Positions 61,298 through 64,000 of a stretch of DNA of 64,000 nucleotides are shown piece after piece (position 1 is the first letter of the stretch; every line of letters starts with the position of its first letter). The stretch is taken from NCBI RefSeq assembly GCF_001457815.1, contig NZ_LN898217.1:1-64000 (forward strand). Direction: 5' to 3'. Source of the stretch: Vitreoscilla massiliensis. GTDB taxonomy: Bacteria; Pseudomonadota; Gammaproteobacteria; Burkholderiales; Neisseriaceae. The position numbers were made by a program, and so were the translations under genes. The notes under the pieces were generated by a model. That model was not told the DNA's origin. It saw nothing but the letters and a program-made list of their open reading frames with translations, and made no database searches.

Positions 61298-61342
61298 AAG
61301 CGGCCTGTAAGTGTTTCACATGAAACGTTTTACAGGCCGCTT
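61298..61342. terminator. Inverted DUS pair enclosing a parS-like site
   Basis: AAGCGGCCTGTAA (61298-61310) and TTACAGGCCGCTT (61330-61342) enclose GTTTCACATGAAAC. The whole forms a long hairpin with the parS palindrome at its tip. Likely purD terminator. Confidence 0.75.
61313..61326. promoter_or_regulatory. parS-like site 3
   Basis: GTTTCACATGAAAC, same word as site 2, nested in the loop of a DUS pair. Confidence 0.55.
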
Positions 61343-61349
61343 GAACAAT

Positions 61350-61919
61350 ATGTACACACACAGAATCATGGGCGCTACCGAACAGCGCCGTCTCAAAACC
61401 CATTTAAAACGCGGTGGTGTCATCGCATATGCTTGTGAAGCCTGTTTTGGCTTGGGCTGTTTGCCAAACAATCAGCGCGGTTTGCGCCGCGTGATGGCGA
61501 TTAAACAGCGCCCACAATCGAAAGGTTTGATTGTCATCGGCGACAGCTTAACGCGTTTACAACCCTTGTTAAAACCGTTGACCGCCGCGCAAACCGAGCA
61601 AGTGAACAGCGCTTGGCCAGCAGCCAAAACCTTCATCATCCGTTCTTCTGACAAAGTATCGCCCTTATTGCGCGGCAACGGTCGCAACAAATTGGCCGTG
61701 CGTGTGCCCGCACACGACGATGCGCGTTTGTTGAGCAAATTGGCGGCATCGCCCTTGGTTTCGACCTCGTGTAACCGCAGCGGCAAGCGTTTTTGTACCA
61801 GCACGCGCGAAGTAAAACGCCAATTTGGCCGTCAAGTGATGGTGATTACCGGCTGCATCGGCAAGAACAAAAATCCTAGCCAAATTTACGATTTAGACAG
61901 CGGACGCCGTTTGCGCTAG
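61350..61919 (+). CDS. YrdC/Sua5-domain protein (TsaC-like)
   Basis: A 189-residue protein of the YrdC/TsaC family that makes threonylcarbamoyl-AMP for t6A37 in tRNA. RRLKTHLKRGGVIAY is the start of the domain and KQRPQSKGLIVIG matches well. The usual PTE motif after IAY is replaced by ACE (IAYACEACFGLGC), an uncommon change at the active site. The start is uncertain (ATG at 61350 or 61368; the frame is open from 61311). It overlaps the convergent gene by 44 bp at its 3' end. Confidence 0.8.
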   Translation: MYTHRIMGATEQRRLKTHLKRGGVIAYACEACFGLGCLPNNQRGLRRVMAIKQRPQSKGLIVIGDSLTRLQPLLKPLTAAQTEQVNSAWPAAKTFIIRSSDKVSPLLRGNGRNKLAVRVPAHDDARLLSKLAASPLVSTSCNRSGKRFCTSTREVKRQFGRQVMVITGCIGKNKNPSQIYDLDSGRRLR

Positions 61920-62661
61920 GCGCAGGCGTCGCAATCTCCCGCAGCGCCACACACACACAGAGCATGGCAGCGGTGGCAAATAAATGTTTCAGCGTGTGGC
62001 CACTGATAAGGTGGGCACTGGCGCTGAAGATGTGCGCATCTAAAGCCTCGGTGATTTTCGAGGCCACATAAAAAGTGATGGCCCACAATAAGGCGTGGGT
62101 GATGTGGCGCGGTGCGCGTGCCTGCCACAACCACAGCGGCAAGGCCAAAATCGTGAACACTTGCAAACCCAAATACAGGCGCAAATCGCCGCTGACATGC
62201 CAATACCCAACGCCGACTATTGCCAATAACACCGCTGCACTCAATACCCACGCATCGCTGCGCTGATGCGTGTATTGAAACACCATGCCCAATAAGCCGG
62301 CGCATATCAACGAAATCGGCAGCCTGTCCCAAATCAAGGTGAAATCATTCGGTTGCAAATGGTAATAGCCCGAGCCTAATCCCGTCAGCGCAATGGCGCT
62401 GGCCAATACATACAGACTGATGCGGCCTGTAAACGGGGTGTGGCTGCGGCGCAAGTCCAGTAAAGCCCAAATGCCTATGATCAATAAGCCCAGATTCGAC
62501 CACACGTCTTTGCCATTGGGGAGGCCTAACCATGGCTGTTGGTCAGCAAAATCGTGGTAATGCGCCAATTGGTCGATGTGACCCGCGGCCAATAAGGCCA
62601 ACAGCACGATGGCGAGCAAGAACCAACTGGGGCGGGTGTGCAGCGTCGTTGAGGTATGCAT
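61876..62661 (-). CDS. CREST-superfamily (ceramidase-like) membrane protein
   Basis: A 261-residue membrane protein with about seven helices. The residues GSGYYHLQPN, WDRLPIS and a C-terminal SGHTLKHLFA fit the conserved Ser/His, Asp and HxxxH of the alkaline ceramidase/CREST superfamily of metal-dependent lipid hydrolases. Actual substrate unknown. GGAG precedes the ATG at 62661; the longer frame to 62742 is not needed. It overlaps the tsaC-like gene tail to tail by 44 bp. A DUS (62422-62434) is internal. Confidence 0.65.
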   Translation of the reverse strand: MHTSTTLHTRPSWFLLAIVLLALLAAGHIDQLAHYHDFADQQPWLGLPNGKDVWSNLGLLIIGIWALLDLRRSHTPFTGRISLYVLASAIALTGLGSGYYHLQPNDFTLIWDRLPISLICAGLLGMVFQYTHQRSDAWVLSAAVLLAIVGVGYWHVSGDLRLYLGLQVFTILALPLWLWQARAPRHITHALLWAITFYVASKITEALDAHIFSASAHLISGHTLKHLFATAAMLCVCVALREIATPAPSANGVRCLNRKFG

Positions 62662-62794
62662 GAGACTTCTCCTAGGTGGATGCAACGATGCTGCCATGCA
62701 ACGGCGGCGGCGGCGAAGTCTGGCAAACTTTGCGCAGAGCACAGGCTTTAAAGTATCATGTGACGCTACTGTGTTTCATCAAGGGGAGCAAAAC

Positions 62795-63547
62795 ATGGAG
62801 CAACAACAAATATTTGCGGTGTTGAAGCAGCAATTGCACGCGCAAGGCAAGACTTACGCCGACTTGGCCAAACATTTGGACGTGTCCGAGTCCAGCATCA
62901 AGCGTTTGTTCGCCAATCAAAGTGTGACTTTAGAGCGCTTATTGGAAATTTGTCAGTATTTGCAGCTGAATTTTGCCGAATTGGCACGCTTGGTCGATGA
63001 ACAACGGCCGGTGCTCGACCAATTGACGCTGGCGCAAGAAAAGCAATTGATGCAAGACCCCAAACTGATTTTGGTGGCGGTGTGCATGATGAACCATTGG
63101 CCGATAGAAGCCATCATCGAGCATTACCAAGTGGATTTGCCTGAGTGCATTTTGAAGCTGACACAGCTCGATAAAATGGGCATGTTGCAATTGTTGCCGA
63201 ATAACCGCGTGCGTTTGCGCGTGAGCCAACAATTTAATTGGCAACCGAATGGCCCGATTCAACGCTACATCGAAGAGCAAGGCATAGGCGACTTTTTCGA
63301 TGCCCACAGCGATGAAGAAGACCATGAAGAAATCCTGTTTGGTCACGGCATGCTCAGCAACGATTGTGTGCACGCGATGCGCACCGCCTTGAAAAAATGC
63401 CAACAGCAAATGGCGCAAGCCCACCGCCAATCCTTGCCTGTGCCCCAAAGCCAAAAACGCGGTATGGCGATGGTGTTGGCACTGCGCACGTGGGAGCCAA
63501 AATGGTTCCGTCAATTGCGTCGGGTGGAAAAGCAAATCGACAAATAA
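62795..63547 (+). CDS. XRE-family transcriptional regulator with C-terminal domain
   Basis: A 250-residue regulator with a Cro/CI helix-turn-helix at about 17-60 (KTYADLAKHLDVSESSIKRL), followed by a domain of about 170 residues with no recognised ligand-binding motif. AAGGGGAG precedes the ATG. Divergent from the CREST protein by 133 bp, so it may control it. Confidence 0.8.
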   Translation: MEQQQIFAVLKQQLHAQGKTYADLAKHLDVSESSIKRLFANQSVTLERLLEICQYLQLNFAELARLVDEQRPVLDQLTLAQEKQLMQDPKLILVAVCMMNHWPIEAIIEHYQVDLPECILKLTQLDKMGMLQLLPNNRVRLRVSQQFNWQPNGPIQRYIEEQGIGDFFDAHSDEEDHEEILFGHGMLSNDCVHAMRTALKKCQQQMAQAHRQSLPVPQSQKRGMAMVLALRTWEPKWFRQLRRVEKQIDK

Positions 63548-63711
63548 GTTTGGTGTGAAAGGGTTTGTCAGCTGCACCTGCGCGTAGGTACCGACACAAA
63601 CATGGCTTAATGTATTTATATTGAGATTTGTCTTAAAGTCAAAAAACACCTGTTTGATGCGGCCTGTAAACGATTGACAGGCCGCATCTGCATGCAAATG
63701 GCGCTATGGGC
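63548..63711. repeat. Intergenic with inverted DUS pair (63656-63688)
   Basis: GATGCGGCCTGT and ACAGGCCGCATC arms with a 9-nt loop; the right arm has TGACAGG in place of TTACAGG. It probably ends the XRE transcript before the riboswitch promoter. Confidence 0.7.
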
Positions 63712-63740
63712 TTGCTTATTCAGGCATTTCTTCCTATAAT
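63712..63740 (+). promoter_or_regulatory. Promoter of the manganese riboswitch transcript
   Basis: TTGCTT, 17 nt, TATAAT (63735-63740), placing the start site about at the base of the aptamer. Confidence 0.55.
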
Positions 63741-63749
63741 CGCGCCAAC

Positions 63750-63874
63750 TCTTAAGGGAGTAATCATTACAGGCCGCTTTCATGGCGGTTTGAAATCCCA
63801 GTCAACACATTTGCGCCGCAGCGCATGGTTGGGATGTCTGATTCGGTGACGAATGAGGCTGATGAGACTTAAGA
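63750..63874 (+). ncRNA. yybP-ykoY manganese riboswitch
   Basis: The basal stem pairs TCTTAAG (63750-63756) with CTTAAGA (63868-63874). Between them come GGGAGTAAT, then AGTCAACAC, GGTGACGAAT and the GATGAGAC element, in the order of the yybP-ykoY class, which binds Mn2+ and switches on Mn exporters. A DUS (63767-63777) is accommodated in the first variable arm. The downstream gene encodes a UPF0016 protein, a known client of this riboswitch. Confidence 0.85.
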
Positions 63875-63952
63875 CTGGATGAACGACCCATGTGGGCGGC
63901 GTTTGTCTGGTCTTTTGTACACAATATCAGCCCACAAACGGAACCTCATTCT

Positions 63953-64000
63953 ATGGACGCTTTTCTCTATTCCACCGCTGCCGTTGCTTTGGCCGAAGTG
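63953..64000 (+). CDS. UPF0016/GDT1-family manganese exporter (partial, 5' end)
   Basis: The first 16 codons read MDAFLYSTAAVALAEV, matching the start of the UPF0016/TMEM165 family, in which the sequence continues into the E-x-G-D-K-T/S metal motif. Family members export Mn2+ (MneA type) from the cytoplasm. The riboswitch directly upstream supports this. The rest lies outside the window. Confidence 0.8.
   Translation, partial: MDAFLYSTAAVALAEV

Noticed and set aside
1..64000. CRISPR array made of the recurring GCGGCCTGTAAA word
   Set aside because: Spacing is irregular (hundreds of bp), copies occur in both orientations and inside genes, and no cas gene is present.
1..64000. Inverted DUS pairs as TyrR boxes (TGTAAA-N6-TTTACA)
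   Set aside because: Spacer length varies from one pair to another, and the pairs are everywhere, mostly downstream of genes.
1..64000. tRNA genes, insertion sequences or prophage genes
   Set aside because: None recognised on either strand. Gaps were read for T-loop patterns and transposase motifs without a find.

Overview
The window looks like ordinary chromosome of a member of the Neisseriaceae or a close betaproteobacterial relative. Three things suggest this: the 16S rRNA 5' end at the left edge has Neisseria-like bases; the gene set is Neisseria-like (lpxC, waaC next to etfBA, DdlA-type ddl, short-Q-loop cydAB, murU, large ftsY); and a short word saturates the sequence in the way DNA uptake sequences (DUS) do in that family. 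I see no prophage, insertion sequence, CRISPR array, tRNA or integron. The species is not identified.

The dominant feature is the 12-mer GCGGCCTGTAAA. Reading by eye I find about 27 convergent inverted pairs, two everted pairs and about 22 single copies, roughly one copy per 0.8 kb. Pairs sit just downstream of genes and fold into terminator-like hairpins; singles lie in and between genes. I read this as a DUS dialect ending CTGTAAA rather than the familiar CTGAA. A minor form, GCGGCCTGAA, occurs at least six times.

Layout. 1-800: start of a leftward rRNA operon with leader and promoter. 801-2364: ornithine-lipid pair olsB-olsA. 2578-4645: aroG and murU. 4725-6489: two tandem di-iron beta-lactamase-fold (ODP-like) proteins. 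6663-11389: FKBP, DUF2061, D-2-hydroxyacid dehydrogenase, a lipoprotein, then ACT protein, ArsR-like regulator and TauE/SafE permease. 11472-15926: small exported proteins, a DUF2252 protein and a three-gene family of exported paralogues. 16134-19646: giant indolepyruvate oxidoreductase. 20211-24904: lipoprotein, two GNATs, membrane protein, FAD oxidoreductase. 25156-25500: RNase P RNA. 25668-30107: cydABX facing the redox two-component system regBA, with an FNR-type box between. 31604-34293: M16 peptidase pair. 34360-38545: ftsY, a DMT permease, ftsEX. 38674-46293: YitT-like protein, murJ, methyltransferase, GST, 2OG oxygenase, aldehyde dehydrogenase. 46374-51009: small genes, a fatty-acid desaturase behind a double palindromic operator, trhA, rsmE, inositol-phosphatase-like. 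51189-57088: ddl, lpxC, trmO, waaC, etfBA. 57338-63547: trmL, yigZ, lipoprotein, purD, tsaC-like, CREST-type membrane protein, XRE regulator. 63712-64000: a manganese (yybP-ykoY) riboswitch in front of a UPF0016 exporter that runs off the end.

Other non-coding signals: three copies of a parS-like 14-mer, each beside or inside an inverted DUS pair; two compact DnaA-box clusters (25596-25667 and 53386-53552) plus a looser third; a 36-bp in-frame tandem duplication covering the catalytic-glutamate motif of the aldehyde dehydrogenase; and a possible attenuator ahead of trmL. Envelope work (olsBA, murU, ddl, lpxC, waaC, murJ, ftsEX, desaturase) and respiratory or redox adaptation (cydABX, regBA, ODP pair, etfBA) are the two main functional themes.
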